Shown piece after piece: positions 48,420 to 60,423 of a DNA stretch of 64,000 nucleotides. The notes under the pieces were generated by a model that ran no database searches, had not been told where the DNA came from, and worked only from the letters and a program-made list of their open reading frames with translations. Position numbers and translations under genes: made by a program. The DNA is from Hofstenia miamia (lineage: Eukaryota > Xenacoelomorpha > Acoela): the NCBI GenBank assembly GCA_004352715.1, contig SCFE01000054.1, positions 1,277,935 through 1,341,934 of the forward strand, read 5' to 3'. Within the stretch, counting starts at the first letter, position 1, and every line of letters begins with the position of its first letter.

Positions 48420-49310
48420 TAATAAGGGTAAACTCAAATTTACAAGACGTAAAAAAGTAAATCCTCGAAGGATCTTAAGGTCACGGAAAAATTTGAATAT
48501 AGACTGGCAACATATTATGAAGGATGTAAATAATAAATCAATAGGTTCTCATGAAATCCATCTTTAACCTAAAAGAATACTTTCACATACTCATACATAC
48601 ATATCTTCTATTTGCATTTAACCAATGTCTTATTAATAGTGAATTTCTGCATATTTTAAAAATTCTGATATCACACTAATCTACAAAAAGTAAATCCTTT
48701 AAAGCTAAAAATATTCGGCCAATGTGCATCACACATCCATTTTCTAAAGTTTTTTAGTGTCTGATTTGCTTGCAAATTTATAATTATGTCGGAAAAAATA
48801 ATATTTTATTTAAAAGTAAATTTGGGATTCGCATTGGCCGCACAGTAGATCTGATGGGGTATTGTATATCTCTGAGAAAATCAAGTAAAATTTTAAGAAA
48901 AATTACCTACTACATAGCTTGCTTAGACTTAAGAAAGGTTTTTAATGCCAGGGATTTCTCAATCTTGCTTAGGAAATTGTTAAGGCAATGATTTTTTAAG
49001 AATTTGATAGACTTTTTAAACTCGGTTTTAGCAACAAGTTTTCTTCAAAAATATTTTAATAAACTAGGATTAGACTTTAATGAAAATTAATCCTGAGAAA
49101 ACTCAGTTTTCCTACATTCAACAAATTTAAGCTCTGCTGTGAGAATGAAACAATTAATAAAAATGAAAGTGTTCAATTCCTTGGAGTGGAAGTTGATAGT
49201 AAACTGACATTAAGCATTTTTTTCTAAAAAAATCCAGGAATTATGTGCTAGCATAAGACCACTATGTAAAAAACGATACAGGAAAGTTGCATCATTCCCA
49301 ACTGATATAT
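48420..49310 (+). mobile_element. LINE reverse transcriptase relic with internal deletion
   Basis: FGIRIGRTVDL at about 48820-48852 and IACLDLRKVFNARDFSILL at about 48914-48970 match the FGFRxGxST and LDLxKAFDxxxxxILL blocks of non-LTR RTs. Catalytic motif C is missing. FLGVEVDSKLT at about 49178-49210 is the later block, so the middle has been deleted. The part before 48770 may belong to the same element but was not recognised. Confidence 0.65.
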
Positions 49311-49861
49311 TCCATTGTTCTAAGTAAATTTAATTATTGCTGTTTTTTTTCCTCCAAGGTTTGTCTAATAGAACAATAATGCAACTAATTTTGCAATAAG
49401 AACGAAAAGCTATACCCTGAAACATGAAAACATAAGTTTTAATAAAACTCTTATAAAATATAGACTGACTGAATATCAAACACTTGCTTACTGTATAAAT
49501 GCTTAAATGAAGCTGAGTCTCCAAATTTTCTGAAGAAATATATAAGAAAAAATATTAGAATTTCAAATCCCAGAAGTGATTCATTTGTTGTAATAGGATA
49601 AATAAATGGAATATACTGTAACTTGAAGTTAAACAACAAATTTTTTTATGAAATTTCAAAAATCTCTTAAAGAAGTTTCTGATACACAAACAAATACAGT
49701 AAGTTGATCACATTATATATGAGCATTTCATAAATTTCTAATCTTGCAATGCGCAAACAAGTGATTATTTTATATATTTTGTAAATAGCTTAATATAAAT
49801 TTCGTTTGTTTTAATTTTGTATTTGATTATAGAAATAATTTGATTTGACTTTCTTATTGTA
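49311..49861. other. AT-rich gene-free stretch
   Basis: No gene recognised. Confidence 0.35.
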
Positions 49862-49893
<32 letters not shown>

Positions 49894-51250
49894 CATCATC
49901 ATTTTCAATTGCAATAAGTTTGCTTTAGCTCATAATAAACAACCATATAAAATAAAATTATATTTATTTCTGTACTATTATTTTTGTACTTCAAGTTTTC
50001 AGTTTGAACTAGTTTATAAATATATTTTCCAACCTTAGGTTAATTTGAAATCAATAATATCTGTTGTCAGATAAAGGCAACCAGTTTTAAGAGTAAAGTT
50101 TTTTTCATTGAAGTTAACAGTAAAAATTGATTTATCAACAGTTATTTCTACAATGACGTTACGAACTTTCAAGGTACAGCTACTTCCAATTTTGCAAAGC
50201 TTAGCATATTTTACATATCCAATAGCGTATCCGTCTTTTAAGAAGGAACTTGCCGCTACCCCTGGTTCATAATTTTTATCTTTAAGCTTACGAAATTCAA
50301 TTACTACGTATTTATTCTCATTGCCAAAAAGTTGGATTCCAATCTCATCGTTTACAACTGTTCCAGTTCTGCCCAGTGTCACAAGCGTCACATTATAGTC
50401 ATAACAATTTGGTTTAGCTTGGGTTCCAATAGCGAAAATTCCAGCAGTGAATAGCATATATAATGACACCATTTCTATAAAGAAAATTATTAGTATAAAT
50501 TGCCACGCGAATTTTTTATTCATACCATTGACATTTACACAACTGTAAATGTTCACTTAAATTCAAAATTGTTTGCAATTTTAAATCAGCATGTTAACAA
50601 ACCTATAATCTAGTTCTTAATTAACTAGTTTACTAAACCAATTTTAATATCTCCTACTTTTAATGAAGGTTTATAATTGTCATGGACTATGGGGCATATT
50701 TGTGTCTCACTCAAGACGTAGATTTCTATTTGGACCAACGCCTGAAATAGATTTCTATATCATTGTCTATAATTGAAGTAAATTTTGTAGAAATTCAACG
50801 CCAAAGAACATGCCTTAACCGACATTGATGGGCATGTGATAGCAATGATTTAATCTTATAGAATATGTGTCAAGCAATTACTATTTTGGCAGTGCCACAT
50901 AAAAGCGAAATTTCGCACCTTGTAATTCAATATTGCGTAAGTATAGGACTTACTGCCGGGAGCTGATATCGCAGGGGTAATTAATTAGAATTAGCATTAT
51001 TGCGGTGAAGCCCCAGAACCTGTAAAAATAATGAAAATAAGATACCATTCAGGTATCTGAGCTCTGCAGTTTAAAATTTTTTCAATTTTTTGAAAAAAAA
51101 TCTTTCTGATCATATCAATGACGGAAACCTGAAGGGCTAGAAAATTAAGCCATATCTTCATGTTGTGCACACCATTGATTATATTCAAACACATTTGAAC
51201 AGCCTAAGTTTAAATAGACTCTTCAATTGTCTATTTGGACACGGTTGGTC

Positions 51251-51288
<38 letters not shown>

Positions 51289-52360
51289 TAATATATCAAC
51301 AGCATGCCACTCGAGCAGTTCCTTTAAAAATCTTTCAATAATGTTTTCACAAATAGCAAAACTTATGAGTCCTTATGCCTTTTCCCAGTTTATATCATCT
51401 CCGTAATAAGCAATGTTTAGACAATTAGCAAAAAGAGGACACTTTAATTTTATAACAATACTTTAAACAACTCTTACTTTGAAGTAAAAAATCGATTCCA
51501 CAAAAATTGGTTTTCAATTGTTGCAATTAACCGTCTGTGAAAATGCACGATATATATGCCAAGTGTTCGTAACACTTAATTATAAGCATGCCTCGAAACG
51601 GTAAGATCTATTTTAAATTCATTAAGAGGTTATGTTACTCCCATAGCCGCAGAATTATCCATTAATTTGCCGATGATTTTCATACAGAATTTGTGCAATA
51701 AGTTAATTCATAAAATTCTCAACCTTATAAAAATTGCTGTCAGCCTAATTGCAAAAAAATTGAATTTTTAGCAAGAAATCAGTGCATGATTGCCAGATAT
51801 TCAGTAAATAAATTTTGTAATTTGGATAAAAAATTCATAAAATGGATCATCTTTTGGGCGCCATATTTTAAAGTCAGAAATTGAATTTTCACAATGCAAA
51901 CAGTTTAGTGTATGCACTACACTTTTGAATTTATACTACATAGAGTAGGCGCATATGCATTTTTAAGCATATTTTTTCAGAATTTGATACGTGGGATTGA
52001 AGGCATATTTTACATAGTAATCATTTTTTTATCTTTATTTAGAGGCAAGTATTGATTTATGAAATTGATATAGATTGAGAAATAACGTCTTTACTATTAA
52101 TCGTTTTTGCACAAACGAAACATTTTTTGAAAATCTAGCTACTCAATTCTGATTTTGGGAATTTAACATCACTAAGCCACTGGATTCAGCAATTTCCTGT
52201 TCCCTGCCAATATTTTCGTGAAATCTGATTGATTAGAACTCCATTAGATCACTTATTCAGATATAAATAGATTGAATTTAAATATAAAACAAAGTTTATC
52301 TTTGCATCAAAAAAAATGAAAATATTTGACGTTGTTTTATTATTGATTTCGTATTTCTAT
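49862..52360. repeat. Segmental duplication, copy B
   Basis: It starts with an (ATT)n run (49862-49894) as copy A does, carries the intact secreted-protein gene, and continues in step with copy A to the TTTTATxxTTGATTTCG segment near 52340. It lacks the two hAT elements and the LINE fragment of copy A and so preserves their empty sites. A (TA)n run at 51254-51292 is specific to copy B. Confidence 0.8.
50035..50523 (-). CDS. Small secreted protein, intact family member, possibly PLAT-like
   Basis: 162 residues from an ATG that opens MNKKFAWQFILIIFFIEMVS, a classical signal peptide or anchor with basic residues followed by a hydrophobic core. A GTG-initiated extension upstream is not needed. 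The mature part reads YDYNVTLVTLGRTGTVVND and then IGIQLFGNENKYVV, a Y-x-V-T-x-x-T / G-x-x-D / LFG pattern like the start of PLAT/LH2 domains. That reading is tentative. Cysteines in AKLCK, GSSC and TGC, and the end NFNEKNFTL...LTTDII, are shared with the gene at 12791-13222. A broken copy is at 36910-37345. No intron is needed in any of the three. The function is unknown; export or membrane anchoring is inferred. Confidence 0.75.
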   Translation of the reverse strand: MNKKFAWQFILIIFFIEMVSLYMLFTAGIFAIGTQAKPNCYDYNVTLVTLGRTGTVVNDEIGIQLFGNENKYVVIEFRKLKDKNYEPGVAASSFLKDGYAIGYVKYAKLCKIGSSCTLKVRNVIVEITVDKSIFTVNFNEKNFTLKTGCLYLTTDIIDFKLT

Positions 52361-52493
52361 CAATAAATCTGTGAGATCATCTGCCATATAAGAGCTTTGT
52401 ACCATATCTCACGGTAGAAAAATATTGCAGAACAGATGCTGCGCATTAGTTTTTTGTTCAATGGTGGGGTAATTATATATAAGTAGGTTTATG

Positions 52494-52495
<2 letters not shown>

Positions 52496-52547
<52 letters not shown>
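52496..52547. repeat. (TA)n microsatellite
   Basis: About 52 bp of uninterrupted TA dinucleotides. Confidence 0.95.
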
Positions 52548-52550
<3 letters not shown>

Positions 52551-53154
52551 CAACAAGGTGAGATAGAAAATGGAAATTTCATTAATTTTCTTTAATTGAA
52601 TCAATAAAAAATTTATTTTCTTTATTTTTTTAAATAAATTTTGAACGACAAGGGTATTTAACAAAATGGCGTCCGAAGAAAGTATTGTCAAGGAGTCTCC
52701 TATTTTAACGAAATTATTTTATTGTTAGGGTTTTTGTTTTTCTATGTCAAACCAAATTGGTAACTCTTCAGCTTGTGTATGTTTGATTGGTTTGTGCGAC
52801 TTATCCAATCAGCAACTGCACACAAAACAAAGACAAGTCATTCCTTTACAGCACCATTTTCGGAATTTCTAATTTGGAATACAGTACTTAAAATATGTAT
52901 TCGACCACCTTGCTATTTTGAATAAATAATGATAATTCATTGGATAGAGTGTGCGTAAAATTACAACTAATTGTCACTTTGACTAACAAGTTAAAATCTG
53001 TATATTTAATACCATAAAATATGTAGAATAACAATTGGCTATTAATTTTTAATTAAAATTAGAAAAATTGTATTGGAAAAATGTATTCGTCCACCTGAAA
53101 AAAATTTAAAAAATTAGCAAATCCAAAAAATAAATTCAAAATATGAAAGGTAAA
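52548..53154. other. Gene-free stretch next to the Tc1 relic
   Basis: ATGTATTCG(A/T)CCACCT occurs at about 52893 and about 53081 and may be remains of Tc1-type terminal repeats. No gene recognised. Confidence 0.35.
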
Positions 53155-53529
53155 TTAAAAATTGACGCAATATAAGTACTTAGCAACAAAATTCTCTCTT
53201 CTAATATTTTGTAGGGTGTTTCTTTGAAGAAATAACAGCTTCAAGGAAATCAGGGATTGAAGCAAAAAATTTTTCAATAAAGCTGTTGGGATTTCATAAA
53301 AATTTTTCTTTATTGTGCTCCACAGCTCATCTTCAGTGTGAAGAGTATGCTGTCCAACACGATATTTGACCTCTTTCCACATATTTTCAATGTTAAGGTC
53401 TGTAGATTGACCAACCCAGTCAGCAAAGATTGCCATTCTCTTATTGTGGAAGAAGTTTTTCATTTCTTTTGAGGTATGACTTAGAGCAGACTCTTGCTGA
53501 TATATTGAATCACTTGTAAGAAGTAGCAA
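53155..53529 (-). pseudogene. Tc1-type transposase C-terminal relic
   Basis: The minus-strand frame of 124 residues contains IYQQESALSHTSKEMKNFF, matching the FQQDNAPxHTSxxVxxFF block with the catalytic Asp changed to Glu. STDLNIENMWKEVKYRV then corresponds to the SPDLNPIENLWxxLKxxV block. The frame ends with a plausible C-terminus. The first catalytic region and the DNA-binding domain lie beyond the single N at 53575 or are lost. Confidence 0.7.
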
Positions 53530-53574
53530 CAGTTCTTTTTCTAGAATCCCAGCATATTAAGAGCTTCGGAGAGT

Positions 53575-53575
53575 N
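53575..53575. other. Single-N contig join
   Basis: A lone N separates the Tc1 relic from a hAT relic on the other strand. The two earlier single Ns (19165, 24838) are at demonstrable misjoins, so continuity here should not be assumed. Confidence 0.7.
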
Positions 53576-53593
53576 CATGGTCCCCCGAGTAAA

Positions 53594-54325
53594 TTGAGGC
53601 AAGAATCTGAACTTCTGCACAGTTGGTCTTTTTATCAACATTCTATTGATGAGTATAGCTCAAATCTTGACTCATTTGAAATTATAAAATTAGACCGATG
53701 TTCAGACGAATTATCTCTCCCATCAACTATCAACTTGGCCCACCTCATTCTGCATAATAAAAAATTGCCTAACTTTGATGGTTACTGCTCTGAAATCAGA
53801 GGCTCTCAAAATTTATTGCAAACTAAGAAGTTATGTTTCCTAGGTACAATTATTGCTCAACTGGGTGAAAGATTCGATGATTTCTTGAAAATTGCTTCAA
53901 ATTTTGACTGTTCTACCAATTTTAGTAATGAGAAATTTGCTTTACTTTGCTATTTCTATAAGGAGGATATTGACATATGTGTGCAAATTCGGAATGCGAA
54001 ATTTACAAGACATTTAAATCCGAAATTCTAAACAATCATCTTACAACAAAATTGAGCCTATTCGCTCATCCTTTATGTAAATAAGTTTTTATCTTGCATG
54101 CCAAATATTCAGATTTTGATAGAAATATTCTTGGTTTTTGCATGCAGTAATGCTAATCCTGAATGAAGCTTTAGTCGGCTGAATCTTATTAATACATGTT
54201 TGCGCAGTACAATGACTCAAAATCGTCTGAACAACCTTGCAATTGTGAATATTGAGCGTAAAGTTGCCGCAAAAAATGATATTGATGCATGTGTAAAAAA
54301 ATTTTTTAAAGATAAAATGCGTCAA
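53594..54325 (+). pseudogene. hAT transposase C-terminal relic
   Basis: An open frame (53594-54031, 145 residues) is followed in another frame by NANPE, a stop, then SFSRLNLINTCLRSTMTQNR and LNNLAIVN (about 54150-54250). This is the hAT C-terminal dimerisation region (CERSFSxLNxIKTxLRSTMxxxRLNxLxLL). The upstream frame has the acidic and hydrophobic pattern of the preceding transposase part (for example LCFLGTIIAQLGERFDDFLK) but no catalytic residue I can assign. One in-frame stop and a frame change separate the parts. Confidence 0.65.
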
Positions 54326-54442
54326 ATCTATTTTTTGTTTTTTGTATTAGTGCTATTTGCTTTGACATTTCAAGGCCTCTAGTGATTTAATATAATTTAT
54401 GTGTCAAAATTTAGAGCTGCGTTTTGCGTCCTGTGGATACAC

Positions 54443-54481
<39 letters not shown>

Positions 54482-55479
54482 TTATATATTTTTCATAGTC
54501 ATACCGATACCGCGGTATTTTATGTGAACCAAACCAAACCGACTCACAAAATGTTGATTTCGCGAGGTCCTAAAAGTTTCGATGTAATTACACAATTGAA
54601 CAATATAATTAAATTTCAATACATGTTTGACTTCTGTTTTATAAGTAATTTTAATTAGTTCTAAACGCATGTGAAATATATTGACAATTCAGTAGCATAA
54701 TTTGTGAAAAATCAATGTTGCTTCATTGAAAGGAATAACTGCCTTTTGTTAAAAAAATTGGAACATTTAGAATTCAATATCGTCAGGGTTCATTTTGAAT
54801 TAATATTGTTGAGCTTCAAGATCCTCGTATTTCAGGAACCACCGCTACTTGAGACAATCTGTCCCCAAAACAAAATAGTTAATTACTCATCGTTCAAATG
54901 ACTAATGTGCGTTCAGACGGGAATCTTTTGAACTACTTTAAAAAGATGCAACCTGTTTGTGCGTTCAGAAGAGCATCTTTTTGATGTGCGCTAATTTGAA
55001 TAAAGTGGGTTCAGACGAGCCTCTTTTTGACATATATCAAATGATATACCTCAAAAGGTTCTCGTCTGAATCCAGCTTTACAGGACGTTTAGAAGAAGTT
55101 TTACATTTGTGAACACTAGATGGCATTCTGCCACGTTTAGAAATGGTGTTTTTTAAGTAGGGCAACCAAAAAGTTAATATGGTTAATAAGGTTAATATGG
55201 TTAATTTCCAGTTATAAGGTTATTATAATTTATTAGATTAAAACATTATAGTATCATTTAGGACTGAACCATTAGCAACCTATACAATATCGCATTTCAG
55301 ATCGCACTGTATTGATTGACAAATAAATCCTGGTCAATTAAAACATTGACAACCTATGACCTATCTCACAGTTTCCTGTATTATTCTTATCTACGCTATT
55401 CACAATCTCTCTCACTGTGTTATTTATTGTATTACATGGGCTCAATTATCATTATGCCAAAAGCTGCTTCTGATTCAAT
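54326..55479. other. Gene-free stretch with small inverted repeats
   Basis: A (TA)n run lies at 54448-54474. At 55006-55075 GGTTCAGACGAGCCTCTTTT is matched by the inverse AAAAGGTTCTCGTCTGAATCC, forming a near-palindromic MITE-like unit. A related GCGTTCAGACGGG stands at 54908. No gene seen. Confidence 0.5.
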
Positions 55480-55559
55480 AAGCTGATGCGAATTATAGAA
55501 AAATATCTAGAAGAATTTAAAATTGGTACAAAATGTAAAGAAAGAGTTAGATTCAGCAT

Positions 55560-56724
55560 CAATCTAAGATGGCTCAACCTTCAGCAAATCAACGTCAAGC
55601 ATTTCTCCACCCGAATTCCACGAATTTTTCAACAAAAATAGTGAAAACTTTTTTGGCTTGCAATATCCCTCAAAAAATTATGCAACTGAGCTTTGAAAAA
55701 CTTGTTTTCAGAATTGAATTAACCCTTGCTGTCTGAAGCAGCGTGTCAGAAAAAGTTGAAGAAATTGCAGACGAATAGAATAGTCAGTTCAATGAGTTAC
55801 TAACTGGAAAACAAATTTTTCTTGCTTGTGATGAAGTTGATATATTGGTGGCAAAAAATTTATAAACATTTTTGGCGGGAATATTGATTCACCTACTAAA
55901 GTTTATATGTTGGACTGCAAAATAATAATGCTAAAATGATTGTACAGGCAATTAACGACGTATTAACTTCATTTGAAGTATTGAAGATTATTTTGCCTGC
56001 TGCTCCCAGACGCTGCAAAATAGAGAAACTCTTTAAGAATTTTTACCCAAAATTATTTCATGTTAATTGCGTTGCTTCCTTATTGCATAATTGCGTGGAA
56101 AAAAATTCGGAGTCATTATTCAAAAATTGACTTTTTGGTTGTAACCTAGAAAGCTTCAGTTGTTAAAAATGGGACTAGAATAACCAGTTTTTTGGTTTTG
56201 ACACTCCACCTAACCCAATTTTAACCTGATGGGGAACATGGCTTGATGCTGTAATCAATTACTATGGTACAAACTTTACGAATGTGAAAGAAATTGTCAG
56301 CAACTTTGAAAATGAATGGTTAATTTTTTCTAAAAGCAAAAGAGACTGTTATATTAGCAGAAATTCCTATTCAATTAGCCGAAATTACTCGATGATATTC
56401 TGGGTTAACTCAAGCGTGTACAGGGAGCAAATTTTGTTATTAAGTCTGCATATAAGGAGCTGTATCAAATGGACCTCCAGGAAGACCCCTGTTGCCTTTC
56501 AGAGTATCTGGAACACGATTAACCTTCAATGATATTTCCGTTATTTGCAACTTGAGTGAGGAGGGCATATCTCCTTCGTTATAGAGCAAACTACAAAGTT
56601 GCCAATGGAAAGAAGCTTTTCACAACTCAACAAGTTACTTCAGAAAGACAGGAACTTTTTGCCATGCGATATTGAAAAATACTTTAAATTCTACTTCAAT
56701 TTTGCCACCTCTGAAGTTCAATAA
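55560..56724 (+). pseudogene. hAT transposase relic, CGGBP1-associated type
   Basis: In changing frames the following blocks appear in order. QIFLACDEVDILVAKN (about 55820-55860) has the DExxDxxxxxxxN-like pattern of the first catalytic region. GNIDSPTKVYMLDC comes near 55880. LPAAPRRCKIEKLFKNFYPK and LFHVNCVASLLHNCVEKN (about 55995-56110) match the DAAxYM...LxHVTCxAHxLHxxxE block. GTWLDAVINYYGTNFTNVKE is at about 56235-56295. Finally PMERSFSQLNKLLQKDRNF and EKYFKFYFNFA form the C-terminal dimerisation region at about 56603-56700. Many stops occur, and several catalytic-region residues have changed, so it is inactive. Confidence 0.7.
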
Positions 56725-58292
56725 AATGTTGAAAAAATTCGATTTTTTAATAAGTTAATGTAAAAGTTAATATGAAGAAAGATTAGGTTATTTTTCCAAT
56801 TTTTGTAAGACGTCTGAAAGACTACAATAAGACGTCTTACAACGTGTTATACCACTATAAGATGGATAAAAAGGTTTTATTGGTTATTGGGGTAGACACA
56901 ACACGATAGCAGATTTTGTCATTTTCATTAACACTTTCAAATGGTGCTTAGTTGTAAACCCTTTAACCTTTGGGTGGTCTACATACAGAAAACAAAACTT
57001 TATGCTCGATTATTATCTGAGCTTTAGCTATGGAGGGATTTGAAAGTGTTTGAAAAAATGGATTGTCACACTGAAAAATGCCTTCACATACTTCAGGTCC
57101 AGGCACACTAATAATTTTTAATTCATATTTTTACCATAATACAGGAGCGCACTTAGCCATAAATACGTCAATAAGCAAATATTTCCAAATTTTTTTAATA
57201 CATCCTTGGAGAAAACTGTTTCAAAATGTGGTCAAAATTGATTGCATCTTTATGAATAAAAGACAGGTTAGGATTTATTATTTTGCAGGACCATTAATTT
57301 TTATTATTATAAAATTTAATGGGTACTCAAAGAGCGTACCCTAGAAAAAATTAAGTTTGAATATTATTTATTGAATTTTATTATTAGTTTGTTTTGAATG
57401 ATAAGTTTTAATTTTATTATTAATTTTCATTCTCATTTTCTTGAATGCTTTTCAGACTTTGTTTTTAACACATTGCACCGCCGTTATGTCGAACCTCAAT
57501 TTGGCAGAGGCGAGTCGCGCAAGCATTCAAAATTATTGAGTAATATGTAAATCAAGTAAACTAATGCTTCTGCCAAAAACGAAGCTCTAAACTGTAAGGT
57601 TTTGTGATAATTGACATTTAAAATTTATTACTCAATTGGCGCTAATCGCAAACATTGTTGAATTAAAAATGGTGTATCTCATTGTTCAATCTAAAAACAG
57701 AATTTCATTATTTAAAAAATGTTGAAGCAAGATATTGTAATTAGATTTATACATTTCACTTTTCCAATTGGATAAAATTGAGATGATAACAACAATAATA
57801 AATTAGAATAGACATGGATGAGAACATTAGCATTTACGTCCATCCTCCAGGAAGTTTCAAAGTTTACATTTGGATCCACACTAAGAAAATTGCATACGCA
57901 AATAGCCACATTTGAACATAAAAATGCTCAAACCAAATAAAGCAAGAAAGTCTTAAATCGGTTTTTTCGTGTTTCTTAAATAATACTCAAAATACAAATT
58001 TGAAAAAATGAGCTTCTGTCAATATTGTTTAGACGTAACAAGCATTGCAATGTAATAAAAATCAATTACATTTGTACAAATATTTGTTGAGCTTCAAAAA
58101 AGTAAGAATTTCAGCTGTTTCCAGGGTAAGTCATAGAACCTCAACATGTTTCACGTTTGTTGCTGAGGCGAAACACATGCAACTTCTTGCATTAGCTATG
58201 GTAAATACCGATTATAATTTATATCGAAATATAACAGTCAAAAATGAATTTACTTCCTAACAAATTACAGATAAAGTGAAATATAAACAAAT
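56725..58292. other. Gene-free stretch up to the Ty3-type element
   Basis: Contains an 11-bp inverted repeat (GTAAGACGTCT at about 56806 and AGACGTCTTAC at about 56832). It ends with the dispersed 100-bp repeat (58200-58292) that also occurs at 43470-43580. The repeat stops where pol coding begins, marking the junction. Confidence 0.45.
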
Positions 58293-58297
58293 CTTTT

Positions 58298-59074
58298 AAC
58301 TTCGGGGAAATTAGCGTTGGTCAAGTGATTGGAGAGACACACAAAATAATAACAACAATGGACAAGCCGATCAAACTACCAGTACGCAGAGTACCCGAGC
58401 AACTTAAAGAAGAATATAATAGAATATTAAATGAACTAATCGACAACAAGATCATTAGACCAAGTGAGAGTCCGTATGCAGCTCCAACGGTCTTTGTAAA
58501 ACAAGGGAAAAAATACAGACTATGTATTGATTTCAGAAAACTCAACGAAGTGATGAAAAAAGACTCTTACCCATTGCCACGAATAGAAGATATGCTTTAT
58601 GAGGCTAGCAAAAACAAATACTTCACCGTAATAGACTTGTGTAAAGCCTATTGGCAAGTGCAGATGGAACCAGACGACATCGAAAAAACGGCATTCATCA
58701 CCCCTTACAGCCTATATGAATGGATATATATGGCCTTCGGGCTATGCAACGCGCCAGCAACCTTCCAGCGATATATAACGAAAGTGTTGAAAAATAAGAA
58801 ACAGAAGATGGAAGAAGGAATAAACGCATATATCGATGATATAATAATCACAAGTGACACGGTGGAAGAACATTTAGAAAAGCTAGATAGAACGTTAAAG
58901 ATACTAAAAGAAGCTGGACTTCGTGTAAACGGAAATAAGTGTGAAATTCTAAAAGAAAAAGTCGTATTTCTAGGACGAATAATCTCAAAAGGACAAATAA
59001 GCATGAAAGATAACGCCAGAGACATGATAAAAAACATAGAAAAACCCAAAACGAAAAAGACCTGCAAAGGATAA
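58298..59074 (+). pseudogene. Reverse transcriptase part of Ty3/gypsy pol
   Basis: The frame enters without an ATG. Counting from the GTG at 58325, the RT blocks are all in place: SPYAAPTVFV near 49-58, CIDFRKLNEV near 67-76, FTVIDLCKAYWQV near 100-112 with the first catalytic Asp at 104, FGLCNAPATFQR near 138-149, and YIDD at 169-172 with the other two catalytic Asp residues. VVFLGRIISKGQI comes near 218-230. A one-base shift in the A-rich stretch around 59050-59060 ends the frame early. The continuation (QRIMGFFNYYG) is in the next frame from 59074. The RT itself looks intact, and the frame break may be recent or a consensus error. Confidence 0.85.
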
Positions 59075-60120
59075 TGGGGTTCTTTAATTATTATGGAACA
59101 TTCATCCCAAATATAGCTGGTAAAACAGCTAAAATGACAAATTTGATGAAAAAAGCAACCCCCTTCGAATGGACATGGGAACAACAAGAGGAGCTAGATC
59201 AAATAAAGAAGGAACTATCGAAATTACCGTCGCTGAACACCCCTGATTATAGCAAGGAATTCATTTTGGACTGCGACGCAAGTAAAGTGGCGATAGGAGC
59301 TACACTAAGTCAAATCAAAGAAGGAAAAGAGTCGCCAATACAGTTCTTTAGCAGAAAACTGAAGCTGAGTGAGGAAAACTATGGATCAACAAAACTAGAA
59401 ATGTTGGCACTAATAGAGAGCATCAAGAAATTCAGGCATTTCCTCATAGGAAAACAATTTAAAGTCCGCACCGACAACAGTGGTCTAGCGTGGTTAAAAA
59501 AGTTCTCAGGAGATAAAAGCTCAATAGTATCCAGATGGATCGAGTATCTAAACGAATTCACATTCACAATTGAACACAGAAAGGGAAAACTTCACAATAA
59601 TGCCGACTTCTGGACATCCCTTCCGGAATATCAAAGAGATCTGGAGAAGACAGAAGGAGAAAAAACAGAATTTCAGTTCCTCCCACACAATGAGTATGAA
59701 CAGCTCCCCGAAATAAACGTCGATAGAAAAGGAGAGGCAATTACAACAATCATGTTGAAAGAAGAAATAACGGAGGAAGAAATAATTGAAAAACAAAAAG
59801 AGGATAAGATCCTAGAAGAAATCAGAAGAAAGATCGAGAACACACAATTAAAACTAGAAAAAAACGCAAAAAACTACTATGGAAGGTTTAATTGGAAGTT
59901 AAACGAAAATGGATTGTTATACGCAGCAGGAAAAACCAACAGACTAGAGATACCGGAATACTACAAAAGAGATATAGTACAGAAAGCCCATGAGAGAGGA
60001 AATTTGGGAATTACGCAGACGGAAATGACATTTAAGTCAAAATACATAACAACAGGGTTACGTAAAGTAGTTGAAGACGTTATTAACAAGTGTACAACAT
60101 GTCTGTTAAACAACAAATAA
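59074..60120 (+). pseudogene. RNase H and start of integrase of Ty3/gypsy pol
   Basis: The frame continues pol after the frameshift. RNase H shows all four acidic residues: D68 in LDCDAS, E109 in KLEML, D134 in RTDN and D178 in HNNAD. The usual LSR after the last one is replaced (FWTSLP). A charged linker of about 100 residues follows, then the integrase zinc-binding region, where the second His of H-x3-H is Asn. The frame ends at 60118 in a TAA where the overlapping sequence after the N gap has CAA. The end of this frame duplicates the start of the next one. Confidence 0.8.
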
Positions 60121-60423
60121 CACTTTCCAACACAGAGAGCGNNNNNNNNNAAAAACTACTATGGAAGGTTTAATTGGAAGTTAAACAAAAATGGATTGTT
60201 ATACGCAACAGGAAAAACCAACAGACTAGCGATACCGGAATACTACAAAAGAGATATAGTACGGAAAGCCCATGAGAGAGGACATTTGGGAATTACGCAG
60301 ACGGAAATGACATTTAAGTCAAAATACATAACAACAGGGTTACGCAAAGTAGTTGAAGACGTTATTAACAAGTGTACAACATGTCTGTTAAACAACAAAC
60401 AACACTTTCCAACACAGAGAGCG
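59869..60423 (+). repeat. 273-bp overlap duplicated across a 9-N join
   Basis: 59869-60141 and 60151-60423 are the same part of pol, with seven differences that I can count (about 97% identical), separated by nine Ns. Both copies break off at the join, as expected if the ends of two overlapping contigs or alleles were abutted instead of merged. Confidence 0.9.

Noticed and set aside
57470-57530. GC-richer patch (CGCCGTTATGTCGAACC...GGCGAGTCGCGC) as a tRNA candidate
   Set aside because: I could not fold it into a cloverleaf, and no T-loop consensus is present.
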